From JAPXSY01 sp033812795 (GTDB lineage: Bacteria; Verrucomicrobiota; Kiritimatiellia; RFP12; UBA1067): DNA of 64,000 nt. The notes below the pieces were generated by a model. The model worked only from the letters and a program-made list of their open reading frames with translations, did not search any database and was not told the origin of the DNA. Both the position numbers and the translations under genes were made by a program. The DNA is taken from assembly GCA_033812795.1 (NCBI GenBank), contig JAPXSY010000001.1, positions 167,639-231,638 of the forward strand. The letters are read 5' to 3'. Each line of letters begins with the position of its first letter. The stretch's first letter is position 1. Positions 43,833-53,193 of this stretch are shown here, piece by piece.

Positions 43833-45142
43833 CCCGCGCGTACATTCGACCGTTGTCCCGTGCCGCCTTCCCGGGGTTCGCCCTCGCCGCATTGTGCGCC
43901 GCCCCCACCCAGTGGTCGCTGATTCCCTCTTTGCGCATCGGAGTGGCGGATCTGCTTCTGGCCTGTGCCGCCGCGCTGGTTGTGCTGGAGTGCCTGTTGG
44001 CGCGGGACGGAAAAAAGGCGCTTTCCCTGCGGCCGCACTGGACGCACCTTCTCTTCATCCTCGCGTCGGGCGCGGCGCTGTCCGCGGCAACGGACCGGAT
44101 GGACGCGCTCAAAGAATGGGTGCAGGGAGTTGAATATTTTATCATCGCTCCCGTTGTGTTCACCGCGCTCCTCCGCAAGGAACGGCTTTTCAGCAACGCA
44201 TCCGCAGAGGGAGCGGCATCCCCCGCCGCCTCTCGTGTGCCGCCCGGTTTCATCGCGCTCGGCGCAGTGACCGCCGTGGTGCTCGGGTTGGCCGTGATCC
44301 AATATCTCGCGCCGGAAGGCCACGACTCGATCCGCCTGTTCGCCGAACCCAAGACGCTCGATATCATCGTGAACGTGCTCGGCGGCCGGGAAAGTCCGTT
44401 GCTGGTGGGCGGCACATTCGGGAACCGCAATGTGCTGGGCGGCTTCCTTGCGCTGGCCCTGCCGCTGTGCGCGGTCGGCGCGCTCGCATCAGGCCGCGCC
44501 ATCTGGACGCGGATCGCCTGTGCGCTGCTGCTGCTGACCGGTCTTGCGGTCAACCTCTCCGGAGCCTCCTACTGGGCTGTCGTCGTCGTCATCGCCGCGA
44601 TAGCCGCAACGCGCGGCGCGCGCGTGTTCCTGCCCGTCATGCTGGCGTTAATGCTGTGGCAGACTGAAGTCCTGAAGAATCTTCCGCGTGAAAACGACCT
44701 TTGCCATTTCGAATCGGTTGCCTTGTATGATTCGGCCGGACTCCCGACCCGCCGTTATCCGGAGTGGCAGGCAGCCGTCGGCATGATCCTGACCCATCCG
44801 TGGCTGGGCGTGGGCCCCGGTCACTATCAGAAACGGATCGGCTCCTTTTACGGACAGGTTCCGAATGCGACCGGCCCCGCGGAACCCGACATCCAGAATC
44901 TGTACCTCGTATTGGGCGCATCGTGCGGTCTGCCCGCGCTCTTCGCGTTTCTGCTTATGCTGGCGTCCGCTCTAGGCGCGGCGACCCGTTCCGGACGATG
45001 GGGCGCGGCTGGCGCGTTGGCCGCGTTCGCGGTAACCGCCGTGTGGCACCCGCTGTTGGTCCGCGGCATCGGACTCCCCCTCGCGTTCGTACTCGCACTC
45101 GCGCACCACCCAAAATCTCCGGAGGCTGACTATGGATACTGA
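43829..45142 (+). CDS. O-antigen ligase/polymerase-like membrane protein (Wzy_C family)
   Basis: 437 aa with about ten hydrophobic segments (for example ADLLLACAAALVVLECLLA, TAVVLGLAVIQYLA, GVGPGHY in the periplasmic loop). The GTFGNRNVLGGFLALALPLCAVGAL and HPWLGVGPGHYQKRI motifs match the O-antigen ligase/WaaL family. It would join or polymerise glycan chains at the periplasmic face of the inner membrane. It overlaps its neighbours on both sides (4 and 11 nt), a tight operon. Confidence 0.85.
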   Translation: MTRAYIRPLSRAAFPGFALAALCAAPTQWSLIPSLRIGVADLLLACAAALVVLECLLARDGKKALSLRPHWTHLLFILASGAALSAATDRMDALKEWVQGVEYFIIAPVVFTALLRKERLFSNASAEGAASPAASRVPPGFIALGAVTAVVLGLAVIQYLAPEGHDSIRLFAEPKTLDIIVNVLGGRESPLLVGGTFGNRNVLGGFLALALPLCAVGALASGRAIWTRIACALLLLTGLAVNLSGASYWAVVVVIAAIAATRGARVFLPVMLALMLWQTEVLKNLPRENDLCHFESVALYDSAGLPTRRYPEWQAAVGMILTHPWLGVGPGHYQKRIGSFYGQVPNATGPAEPDIQNLYLVLGASCGLPALFAFLLMLASALGAATRSGRWGAAGALAAFAVTAVWHPLLVRGIGLPLAFVLALAHHPKSPEADYGY

Positions 45143-47030
45143 CCGCACCGAAAATCAGGCGCCCCGTATTTTTGAACTGCCTGTCCACACCTTCCACACC
45201 CGCCTGTTGCGCCTGCTGGTGAGAATCGTGAAACGTCCGGTTGAAAGCATCACCGGTCTGCGCGCCTGCGATAAGATCTATGCGCGCACATGGCGGATGC
45301 CCAAAGACATCCCCTTCTGTGACCGCGCCCTGCAGGCGATCGGAATCCGAACCGACTTTTCGGAAGCGGATCTGGCCCGCATCCCCAAAGAAGGCGCGGT
45401 CGTCGTGGTCGCGAACCATCCTTTCGGCGGCATCGAAGGGATCATCCTCCTCTCCCTGCTGCGGCGTGTGCGCCCCGACGTTAAAGCCATGGCCAATTAC
45501 CTGCTCGGCGCCATTCCGGAGATGCAGGGCGATTTCATCTTAGTCGATCCGTTCGGGTCGAAAAATTCGGCCAAGGCGAATCTGCGCCCCCTCAAGGAGA
45601 GTCTCTCCTGGCTGAAGGAAGGTCACCTCCTGATCGTCTTCCCCTCCGGCGAGGTCTCCAGTTTCGACCGCCGCACCCTGCGTGTGCGCGACCCTGCCTG
45701 GAGCGCAAGCATCGCCGCGCTGACGCGCAAAACCAATGCCACCGTGGTCCCGATGTTTTTCCCCGGCCGCAACAACGTGTTCTTCCAGATAGCGGGTTTT
45801 TTGCATCCGCGTTTCCGCACCTCGCTGCTGCCGCGGCAGATCGCCAACAAGACCGGATGGAAAATCACCGTGCGCATCGGAACCCCGCTTTCCCCAAAAG
45901 CGCTGGAGCCGTTTTCGCTGGATGACGTGCAGCTCATCCGCTACATGCGGTTCCGTTCCTACCTGCTGGCCGAGCGCGAAACGCACCGCACGCGCCGCTT
46001 TATTTCGCTGAACCCGCCGATGCTCCCCGCCGATCCGATCATCGCGCCCGTGCCGTGCGAGACCCTAACGCGCGAGATCGCCTCCCTGCCGGAATCGTGC
46101 CGCCTGATTGCGGCCGGGGACTTCGCCGTCTACATCGCCGCGGCGCACCAGATCCCCTCCTGTCTGCGCGAGATCGGCCGTCTGCGCGAAACCACCTTCC
46201 GCGTGGTCGGCGAAGGCACCGGCAACGCGATCGACCTCGACGCCTTTGACGAATACTATAACCACCTCTTCATGTGGAACACCGCGCGTCAGGAGATCGT
46301 CGGCTCGTACCGTCTCGGCCTGACCGACCGCATTCTCACGGAACGCGGAATCAAAGGCCTCTATACGCGCACACTGTTCAAATTCGACGAGCGCCTGATG
46401 ACGCGCATTCCGCCAGCCATCGAGATGGGACGCTCCTTCATCCGCACCGAATACCAGAAGGCCTACACATCGCTGTTCCTGCTGTGGAAAGGCATCTCCG
46501 CCTTCATCGGGCGCAACCCGCACTACCGTGTGCTGTTCGGCCCGGTCAGCATCACCAACGAGTACCGCGAGGCCTCACGCTGCATGATCCTCGCTTCCAT
46601 GCGCCAGACCTGCATGGCGGATGAGCTGACCTGGCTGGTGAAGCCCAAATTCCCGCCCAAACCGCCGCGCCGTTCGGAGTGGTGCCTCAAGGAGTATATG
46701 GAGTATCTCAACGACATTGACCGGGTGGCGGACTACGTCGCGGAGATCGAACCCGACGGCAAAGACATCCCGGTGCTGCTGCGCCAATACCTGAAACTCA
46801 GCGGCAAACTGCTCGCCTTCAACGTGGACCCGGATTTCAGCTCAGTGGTAGACGGCCTCATCATGGTGGACCTTTCCCAGTCCAGCCCGAAAACCCTGCG
46901 CCGCTATATGGGGAACGAGGTCGCCGAAGCTTACTTCCGATACCACGGCATCACCGAATCCACCGACGACCCGGCAGGAAAGCGTGAGCCTCACTCAACA
47001 CCGGCAGCATCATCCCCCACTCCACCATAA
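45132..47030 (+). CDS. Bifunctional acyltransferase, OlsF-like (PlsC domain + N-acyltransferase domain)
   Basis: 632 aa; ATG 45132 has GGAGG upstream and overlaps the preceding gene by 11 nt. The N-terminal half is a lysophospholipid-acyltransferase domain (VVVVANHPFGGIEG in place of the usual HX4D, then FPSGEVSSF and AALTRKTNATVVPMFFPG). The C-terminal half (~330-600) is a GNAT-like hemolysin/OlsB domain (AAGDFAVYIAAA, LRETTFRVVGEGTGN, DEYYNHLFMWN, IVGSYRLG, ELGRSFI-type MGRSFIRTEYQKAY). This two-domain order is that of OlsF, which makes ornithine lipids from ornithine in two acylations. A disordered Pro/Ser tail follows. Substrate is inferred, not shown. Confidence 0.82.
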   Translation: MDTDRTENQAPRIFELPVHTFHTRLLRLLVRIVKRPVESITGLRACDKIYARTWRMPKDIPFCDRALQAIGIRTDFSEADLARIPKEGAVVVVANHPFGGIEGIILLSLLRRVRPDVKAMANYLLGAIPEMQGDFILVDPFGSKNSAKANLRPLKESLSWLKEGHLLIVFPSGEVSSFDRRTLRVRDPAWSASIAALTRKTNATVVPMFFPGRNNVFFQIAGFLHPRFRTSLLPRQIANKTGWKITVRIGTPLSPKALEPFSLDDVQLIRYMRFRSYLLAERETHRTRRFISLNPPMLPADPIIAPVPCETLTREIASLPESCRLIAAGDFAVYIAAAHQIPSCLREIGRLRETTFRVVGEGTGNAIDLDAFDEYYNHLFMWNTARQEIVGSYRLGLTDRILTERGIKGLYTRTLFKFDERLMTRIPPAIEMGRSFIRTEYQKAYTSLFLLWKGISAFIGRNPHYRVLFGPVSITNEYREASRCMILASMRQTCMADELTWLVKPKFPPKPPRRSEWCLKEYMEYLNDIDRVADYVAEIEPDGKDIPVLLRQYLKLSGKLLAFNVDPDFSSVVDGLIMVDLSQSSPKTLRRYMGNEVAEAYFRYHGITESTDDPAGKREPHSTPAASSPTPP

Positions 47031-47042
47031 TCGCCTCCTCCA

Positions 47043-47180
47043 TCCCTCTTGGCGTCTGTGGCGTCTTGGCGGTAATCATCGCTCGGGCGTAATTTCCTGC
47101 TCCCCTGCCGCCCTCTCATTTGGTGATCAGCCTGATCCGTCCGATCTGTTTGATCAGGCAACGCTCTCCGCCGCTCCGCC
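47043..47180. repeat. Dispersed repeat fragments between convergent genes
   Basis: The 214-bp gap between the convergent OlsF-like gene and zwf holds two low-complexity motifs also common in other gaps: CTTGGCGTCTGTGGCGTCTTGG (compare GGAACCGCCAAG at 51401) and a GATCAGCCTGATCCGTCCGA stretch with imperfect dyad symmetry. No gene or clear terminator was seen. Confidence 0.45.
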
Positions 47181-47244
47181 ATTGCGCTCACTCCTCCGTT
47201 CACAAGGTTTGCGAGCCGTAGCGGCACGGTTGCTTGCTTCAGCT

Positions 47245-48750
47245 TTACAGGCTGGACCATTCGCGGCCGTCCGCTGCCATCAGGTCGGCGGCGGCGGCCG
47301 GCCCGGCCGAGCCGGCCTCATATGTGTGCAGCGGCATCCGGTCCGGACAGTCACGCCACAAATCCAGTACAGGCGTGAAAAGTTCCCACGCGGTGCGGAT
47401 GGTTTCGCTGCGCACAAACAGCGTGTGGTCGTGCAGCATGGCGTCCAGCAGCAGGCGGGCGTAGGCGTCCGGGGCCTCGTTGCCCGGGGCAAGTTCGGCA
47501 TAGTCGAACGAGAGCGGCAGCGTCCCCACGCACAGTTTGGGACCGGGGTGCTTGCCCAGCAGATGCAGGCACATGCCCTCACCGGGGCGTGAGCGCAAAA
47601 TGAGCGCATTGGCACCGGGACCTCCCAGATCCAAATGGGGCGCCTGTTTAAACACGAGCGTGATCGCGTTGCTGTTTGCGGCCAGCCGCTTGCCTGAGCG
47701 TAAGTAAAAAGGGGTTCCCGCCCAACGGGGTGTGTCGATCCAGAGTTTCGCCGCCACAAAGGTCTCGGTCTCTGATTGGGTGGGTATGCCCGCCTCTTCG
47801 CGGTAAGCGGGCATACCGCGGCCAGCGCTATATTGGGCCCGCACGATCGCGTTCGCGTCGCTGCCGGTATCGAAAGGACGTATGGCGCGGATGAGCTTCA
47901 GTTTGCTGTCGTGGATCGCGTCGGCATCGAACCGTTCGGGCGGCTCCATGGCCGTCAAAGCCAGCATCTCGATAATATGGTTCTGGAACATGTCGCGCAG
48001 CAGCCCGGTGTGGTCGAAATAGGCGGCGCGGCCCTCGACACCGAGGGTTTCTGCTGCGGTGATCTGCACATGGTCAACATAGCGCGCGTCCCAGATCGGA
48101 TCGAAAATGATGTTGGCAAAGCGCGTGACCATGATGTTTTGGATCGTCTCTTTGCCGAGGTAGTGGTCGATGCGGAAAAGCTGCTCTTCCTTTGCCACGG
48201 TTTTAAGGAAGGCGTCCAAATCGGCGGCAGTAGCGGTATCCGAGCCGAACGGCTTTTCCAACACCAGGTGCCGCCACGGGCCTTGGTCGTGGTCGTGCTC
48301 GTTGATCTGGCCGGTATTGTCGAGCAGGGTGATGAGCGCCCGGTAGGAGGAAGGCGGCACGGCCAGATAGTAGAGGCGGTTCAGCGGCACGGGCGATTCG
48401 GGCGCATGGTCCAGTCCATCCAGACACGTCGCGAGATCACGAAAAGTGGAGGGCTCAGCCGCGTCCGCCTGTCGGTAGGTCAGACGGCTCATGAACGCGG
48501 TACGGGTCTGCGGGTCGGCTTGCGGCAGGAAGGCGGCGGATTGCTCGCGGAAGGCTTCGTCGGTCACAGGGGAACGTCCGCAAGCGACAATGCGGGTGGC
48601 CGCGTGCAGGAGGCCAAGGCGGTGCAGCTGGAACAGCGACGGGAAAAGTTTGCGTCTGGCAAGATCGCCGGTGGCACCGAAAAGCACCAGCACGCAAGGG
48701 CTGGGCGCGACCTCGATACAAAATGTTCCCGCAGACCTTTTCTTTGGCAT
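47245..48750 (-). CDS. zwf: Glucose-6-phosphate dehydrogenase
   Basis: 501 aa from ATG 48750 (MPKKRSAGTF); a TTG at 48768 is possible and the RBS is weak. The Rossmann motif VLFGATGDLARRKLFPSL binds NADP. LEKPFGSD and the active-site motif FRIDHYLGKETIQNIM are diagnostic. GTPFYLRSGKRLA and the C-terminal ETIRTAWELFTPVLD fit G6PD. It catalyses the first step of the oxidative pentose phosphate pathway. The usual partners (6-phosphogluconolactonase, gnd) are not adjacent. Confidence 0.97.
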   Translation of the reverse strand: MPKKRSAGTFCIEVAPSPCVLVLFGATGDLARRKLFPSLFQLHRLGLLHAATRIVACGRSPVTDEAFREQSAAFLPQADPQTRTAFMSRLTYRQADAAEPSTFRDLATCLDGLDHAPESPVPLNRLYYLAVPPSSYRALITLLDNTGQINEHDHDQGPWRHLVLEKPFGSDTATAADLDAFLKTVAKEEQLFRIDHYLGKETIQNIMVTRFANIIFDPIWDARYVDHVQITAAETLGVEGRAAYFDHTGLLRDMFQNHIIEMLALTAMEPPERFDADAIHDSKLKLIRAIRPFDTGSDANAIVRAQYSAGRGMPAYREEAGIPTQSETETFVAAKLWIDTPRWAGTPFYLRSGKRLAANSNAITLVFKQAPHLDLGGPGANALILRSRPGEGMCLHLLGKHPGPKLCVGTLPLSFDYAELAPGNEAPDAYARLLLDAMLHDHTLFVRSETIRTAWELFTPVLDLWRDCPDRMPLHTYEAGSAGPAAAADLMAADGREWSSL

Positions 48751-48962
48751 GTCCGATTGGTAACGCAATTAAGGCGCGAAGTCAATCCGCAAGGCGTTTT
48801 CCTCCTAGGGTGACCCCCCAAAAAAGGAAATCCCATCTGCGGATGAAACGTGAAACCAGAAATCTAAAACCAAAGCGCACATCGTTGGCCTTGCCTTAGA
48901 GACACCTTTACCCTAATCTCAAAGGGTATGTTTACACTGTCGCAGGCATTATAGGAGGTCCC

Positions 48963-51323
48963 ATGAAACGAACATCTCCCAGCACCATTATTCTCGCATT
49001 ACTCATCGTCGCGACTTCGTCGCTGTGTGCGCGGGAGCATGACCTCGCCGCCATCATCAAAACCCAGGCGGAACGTTCGAGCGTGTGGACCCGCGTGCAG
49101 GACCTGACGCCGACCATGACCTCCCGTGAACTCTTCGCCTATGCGCTGCTGCTCTGCGAAGCGCAACTCCACCTCGACCGCTTGGACCGGCTCTTTGAGG
49201 TCGCCGCACGCATGCAGGATCGCAACCCCGAAAGCCGTGGCTACGGGAACTTCCGCTGGAGCTGGCGCGACGGCGCTGTCTTCGATTTCAATGCCGGAGA
49301 CTTCTGTATGGAAAATGCCGCAGTCATCTGGATCAAACACCGCAAGCTGCTCACCGACAAACAGCGCAAGGACCTGAGTGAGTTGATCGACCACGCCATC
49401 GCGGGGTGTCTGCGTCACCGCGTGTCCTCCGGTTACACCAACATCGCCATCCTGAACGCCCAGAACCTCATTCTCATGGGCGAGATGCTCGGACGCGACG
49501 ACGTGCTCGCCGAAGGCCGCAAGCGTCTGGACGACTTCTGCGCCTACACGGCGGTAAACGGCATCCGTGAATACTGTAGTCCGACCTATGCCGGCGTCGA
49601 CCTGATCTGCCTGCACCGCCTGCACACGTACTGCGTCACGCCAGCCGTGCGCGGGCAATGCGAAGCGTTGCTGAATGTCTTCTGGCTTGATGCCATCGCC
49701 AACTGCTTCGCGCCGTCCTTCCGCCTGGGCGGCGCCCATAGCCGCGACTACGACTACCTCGGCGGTCGCGGCGGTGTCGATGCGTGGCTGGCTGCGGCGG
49801 GCTGTTTCGCGTCGCCGAATCCGAGTGCCGCGCCGCCGCTGCTGTGGCTGCAGAGCACTTGGCGGCCGCCGACGGCTTGGCTTCGTGATCTGCAGGTCGC
49901 GCCGCGAGTGGTGACGCAGGTATGGGGTCCCGGCGGTAGCGAATACCGCGTCATGTGGGCCGGCCGGCACGTCGCGCTCAGCATCGCCGGCAAGACCTAC
50001 CACAACATGGATGCGCCGATGGTCGTGAATTTCGCCGGTCCGCACACCATGCCACGCGGCTATTTCATTGCTGACGGCCGTCGCGATCCCTACGGGAAAA
50101 AAGTGATTCCGGAGGGCAACGGCCCGCATCGGAAAACTCTCCACCTCATGCCCCACTGGTATGCGGTTCAGGATGGTCAGGATGCGCTTGGTCTGGCATT
50201 GCACCGGCGGGAGGACATCCGGGACTGCCCGACCCTCGAATCCCACTTTGTGTTGCCTTACCCTTGTGACGAACTGTTCATCGGCAATCACACCGTGGTC
50301 TTCGACGCCAAAGCGCCCAAAACAGTGCCGGTGTCATCCGGCGCAGCCGTCGTCATCCGCCACGGTGCGGCGGCTGCGGCGATCCGTGTGATCTGGAGCC
50401 AGAATACGGTTCGCGAACCCGCGCCCGTCGCGCTCATCCACGACGGCAACCCCCACGGTGTCATCCGTCTCACCGTCGCCCACCACGATCAATGGGGCAT
50501 GCCCATTAACACGGACGCCCCCGTCGGCGCCGCGTTCTGGATTCGCGTCTGCGATCTGGCTGACAACGCCGTGCACTTTGCGCGGTGGCGGCAGGAGTTC
50601 GCTGCCGCAACCGCCGACGCGCGTTGTGACAACGCCAGCCTCGCGATCACCGCCGGCAGCACCAGCGGTCAGACGCTACGCCTGCTCACGCACAAGCCCT
50701 TTAGGGCGCTGAGTGATGCTGAACCTGTGCCCGCGCGTGCCGTCCTTGCCGTCAATGGCCGTGACCTCGGCGGAGAACACTTGGCCCGCTTACCGGTTGT
50801 CGTCGCGTACAAACGGCAGATCGCCGAGGCACTCACGCGACAACGGAAAGGCGCCGTCATGATCCTGCCCGATCGCGATGCCATCTGGGAAGCGGAAGCC
50901 GGCGCGGTCTTTCCGAACATGGTGGTGGCCAAGGACGACCCGCAGGCATCAGGGGGCAGCTATGTGTGGGCTCCCGGCGAACCCGGTGCGCGCGGCGGCG
51001 GGACTGGCTATCTCCTGCAAAACCTCCAAGTCGCCAAAGCCGGGCAGTACTACCTCTCCGCGCGTGTCATCGCGCCTTCGTTTGAAGACGACTCGTTCTT
51101 TATCTCCGTCAGCAGTGAGAAGTTTTCTATCCTGGACCAGTTTGTCTGGCATTTGCCGAAGGTGAACGCGGAGTGGTACTGGGCCATGGTCGCTGACCGC
51201 GGCAATTCCGACGGCATCCCCCTGCAACTTCCTGAAGGCACGGTGACCCTGCGCATACAGGTTCGCGAGGACGGCACCAAAATCGATCAACTGCGGCTGT
51301 CGCCCCAACCCGGTGTGCGCTGA
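48963..51323 (+). CDS. Large secreted protein, alpha/alpha-toroid-like N-terminus and carbohydrate-binding-like C-terminus
   Basis: 786 aa; ATG 48963 follows ATAGGAGGTCCC, a near-perfect RBS. The signal peptide is TIILALLIVATSSLCA. Residues ~30-300 are alpha-helical with repeated helix pairs, as in alpha/alpha-toroid lyases or glycosidases (YALLLCEAQLHLDRLDRLF; ITDHAIAGCLRHRV-like helices). Residues ~320-600 are beta-rich. From ~640 a jelly-roll-like domain opens AIWEAEAGAVFPNMVV and closes EDGTKIDQLRLSPQPG, similar to the 43296-43832 protein. I cannot assign a catalytic family; a heparinase-like polysaccharide lyase is one option. Confidence 0.72.
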   Translation: MKRTSPSTIILALLIVATSSLCAREHDLAAIIKTQAERSSVWTRVQDLTPTMTSRELFAYALLLCEAQLHLDRLDRLFEVAARMQDRNPESRGYGNFRWSWRDGAVFDFNAGDFCMENAAVIWIKHRKLLTDKQRKDLSELIDHAIAGCLRHRVSSGYTNIAILNAQNLILMGEMLGRDDVLAEGRKRLDDFCAYTAVNGIREYCSPTYAGVDLICLHRLHTYCVTPAVRGQCEALLNVFWLDAIANCFAPSFRLGGAHSRDYDYLGGRGGVDAWLAAAGCFASPNPSAAPPLLWLQSTWRPPTAWLRDLQVAPRVVTQVWGPGGSEYRVMWAGRHVALSIAGKTYHNMDAPMVVNFAGPHTMPRGYFIADGRRDPYGKKVIPEGNGPHRKTLHLMPHWYAVQDGQDALGLALHRREDIRDCPTLESHFVLPYPCDELFIGNHTVVFDAKAPKTVPVSSGAAVVIRHGAAAAAIRVIWSQNTVREPAPVALIHDGNPHGVIRLTVAHHDQWGMPINTDAPVGAAFWIRVCDLADNAVHFARWRQEFAAATADARCDNASLAITAGSTSGQTLRLLTHKPFRALSDAEPVPARAVLAVNGRDLGGEHLARLPVVVAYKRQIAEALTRQRKGAVMILPDRDAIWEAEAGAVFPNMVVAKDDPQASGGSYVWAPGEPGARGGGTGYLLQNLQVAKAGQYYLSARVIAPSFEDDSFFISVSSEKFSILDQFVWHLPKVNAEWYWAMVADRGNSDGIPLQLPEGTVTLRIQVREDGTKIDQLRLSPQPGVR

Positions 51324-51382
51324 CTTTTTGCAACCAATAAAAAAGTTGTTTCTCACACAAGGGCACGAAGGTTTTTTTGGGG

Positions 51383-51430
51383 GGCATTGATCGGCTTTTG
51401 GGAACCGCCAAGGCGCCAAGAACGCCAAGG
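51383..51430. repeat. Dispersed repeat fragment E (GGAACCGCCAAGGCGCC)
   Basis: GGCATTGATCGGCTTTTGGG followed by AACCGCCAAGGCGCCAAG matches the middle part of the long copies at 30045-30100 and 34106-34160. It lies in the 277-bp gap between the secreted protein and the antiporter. Confidence 0.7.
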
Positions 51431-51476
51431 TTTTTTGGAGGAGCACTGCGAAGCGCGGCAGCGCGCTCCCAGACAA

Positions 51477-51572
51477 ACTAATCCACTAATCCACTAATCC
51501 ACTAATTAACTAATGCACTAATTAACTAATGCACTAATTAACTAATGCACTAATTAACTAATGACCTAATGA
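51477..51572. repeat. Octamer tandem repeat (ACTAATNN)n and adjacent hairpin
   Basis: Eleven uninterrupted octamers of ACTAAT plus a variable dinucleotide (CC x3, then TA/GC alternating, then GA) fill 51477-51564, and a twelfth with C at position 1 follows. Immediately after, 51581-51597 forms a perfect hairpin (TGCGGGC, TTC loop, GCCCGCA) just beyond the antiporter stop codon. No T-run follows on either strand, so a terminator is not certain. Confidence 0.85.
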
Positions 51573-51600
51573 ACTTGAGTTGCGGGCTTCGCCCGCATCA

Positions 51601-52779
51601 TTAGGCCTCGATCTCCCCGGCTTTTGTCAGCGCGATCTTGGTAATGATCGGCCCCGACAGCTCGTACAGAACGGTCGCCGCGAGAATAATCGTGCGGATC
51701 TCATGCCCGTGAGAATCCCCCAAGATGCGTGATGCCGCAAGCGACAGGCCGATCGCCACGCCCGCCTGCGGCACGAGCGTAAGCCCCAGATACTTTTGGA
51801 CGGTCTTGGGCATATTCGCGAGCTTGGCCCCGGCTGTTGCCCCGGCAACCTTGCCGATGACGCGGGTCACGACATAGACAATCGCGAGGAAGCCGACCGT
51901 AGCGAAGACTCCGAAATCAAGATCGGCACCCGAGAGCGTAAAGAAGCACATGAAGATGGGGGTGACCAATCCGTCCAGCGAGGTGGCCGCTCTTTCGCCG
52001 GCGCGGCTGAGGTTCGTCAGCGCGAAACCGAAGCTCATCATGACGAGCAGCGACGAGAGCGAAAACCGCAGCGCAACCGAGGTGAGCAGGAACATGCTGC
52101 CTAAGATGAACGACGTAAGTTCGCCTTCGGTTTTGATGTGCCGCAACAGGAGCGTAGCGATCACGCCATAGACCCCGCCCAGCGCGATGGAAAACACGAT
52201 CTCGCCGACAGGCTTTACAAGAGACAGCAGGTTGACCGCATCGCCCCCGACAATGGCCTGGGCGATCGACGCGCAGATGCCGAAAGCAATGATGCACACG
52301 GCATCATCCAGCGCGACGACGGGGATCAGTGTGTCTACAACCGGCCCCTTGGCTTTGTACTGCCGGATGACAAGCAGCGTGGCGGCCGGCGCGGTTGCGC
52401 AAGCAATGCTGCCGAGCACCAGAGCAAACGAGAACTCCTGTCTAAAGATCAGCCAGAGCGCCAGAAAGACCGCCAAAAACGCGCCCAAGGCTTCGAGCAG
52501 TGTGATCAACATGATGCCCCTGCCGGTCTTTTTGAGGGCGGAAAGCCTCATCTCGGAACCGATGCTGAACGCGATGATGGCAAGGGCGACCTCGCTGATG
52601 ATCTCGAGTCCTTTGACCGCGTCAGCCGGGACCAACCCCAGCACCATCGGCCCGATGATGATGCCGCCGACCAAATAGCCCGTGACATCAGGGAAGTTGA
52701 ATTTGCCGAATATCTTTGAAAACAGGATCGACGCGCCAAGGACGACCGCGATATGTTGCAGCACTTCTAAAGTAGACAC
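51601..52779 (-). CDS. CPA2-type cation:proton antiporter
   Basis: 392 aa with a GTG start at 52779, preceded by AGGAGG (spacing 4 nt); a longer frame starts inside the PII-like gene. About twelve TM segments. The KefB/NapA-type features are a first helix with FPDVTGYLVGGIIIGP, then GSIACATAPAATLLVIRQY, and PVVALDDAVCIIAFGI, which contains the conserved acidic pair-like DD. The domain ends QAGVAIGLSLAAS. There is no C-terminal TrkA-N domain. The ion (Na+ or K+) is unknown. It follows the PII-like gene by 8 bp. Confidence 0.92.
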   Translation of the reverse strand: MSTLEVLQHIAVVLGASILFSKIFGKFNFPDVTGYLVGGIIIGPMVLGLVPADAVKGLEIISEVALAIIAFSIGSEMRLSALKKTGRGIMLITLLEALGAFLAVFLALWLIFRQEFSFALVLGSIACATAPAATLLVIRQYKAKGPVVDTLIPVVALDDAVCIIAFGICASIAQAIVGGDAVNLLSLVKPVGEIVFSIALGGVYGVIATLLLRHIKTEGELTSFILGSMFLLTSVALRFSLSSLLVMMSFGFALTNLSRAGERAATSLDGLVTPIFMCFFTLSGADLDFGVFATVGFLAIVYVVTRVIGKVAGATAGAKLANMPKTVQKYLGLTLVPQAGVAIGLSLAASRILGDSHGHEIRTIILAATVLYELSGPIITKIALTKAGEIEA

Positions 52780-52787
52780 AACGCCTC

Positions 52788-53132
52788 CTAAGTCAGCGAA
52801 GAGCGATCCTTGATTCCCCAAAATGCCGTAAGGGGAAAAGCGACGATGATGCCCACATTTTCACTGCCCAATTCTCCCATGACCGTTTCGAAAGCCTCCT
52901 TGACCGCTTGGAGTTGTTCGTCCGAAACGGCCATCATGATCGTCTTGTTAAAAGGCCGGCCCTTGTTGAGGAACCCCCTGATGGAATGGCCTATTCCGCT
53001 GTGCTGTCCCATGGCTCTGGCCATGCCCATGGTGTCGAAAATGGTTCCCCCGTACAGCTTCCGGTTGTTGAACTCGCTTAGGAGGTCTTCAAATTTGTCT
53101 ATGTCGTTGACAACGACAAAGCAGAGGTTCAT
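52788..53132 (-). CDS. PII-like signalling protein paired with the antiporter
   Basis: 114 aa. The fold pattern (beta-alpha-beta-beta-alpha-beta) and a T-loop-like glycine-rich, variable segment (MARAMGQHSGIGHSIRG) resemble the PII superfamily. The closing helix and strand are EQLQAVKEAFETVM and GIIVAFPLTAF. There is no PII uridylylation motif. PII-like proteins often bind a small nucleotide and gate a neighbouring transporter. Here the transporter would be the antiporter gene, whose GTG lies 9 bp downstream. Inference from context. Confidence 0.65.
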   Translation of the reverse strand: MNLCFVVVNDIDKFEDLLSEFNNRKLYGGTIFDTMGMARAMGQHSGIGHSIRGFLNKGRPFNKTIMMAVSDEQLQAVKEAFETVMGELGSENVGIIVAFPLTAFWGIKDRSSLT

Positions 53133-53193
53133 GCTTCAGCCTTTCTCCTGTTGGCGGATTTCCGGGATTGCCTCTTTTCATCCCCTCGGGATG

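Noticed and set aside
51477..51572. Replication-origin iterons
   Set aside because: Octamer repeats are present, but there is no rep or dnaA gene, no DnaA boxes and the region lies between a secreted protein and an antiporter.
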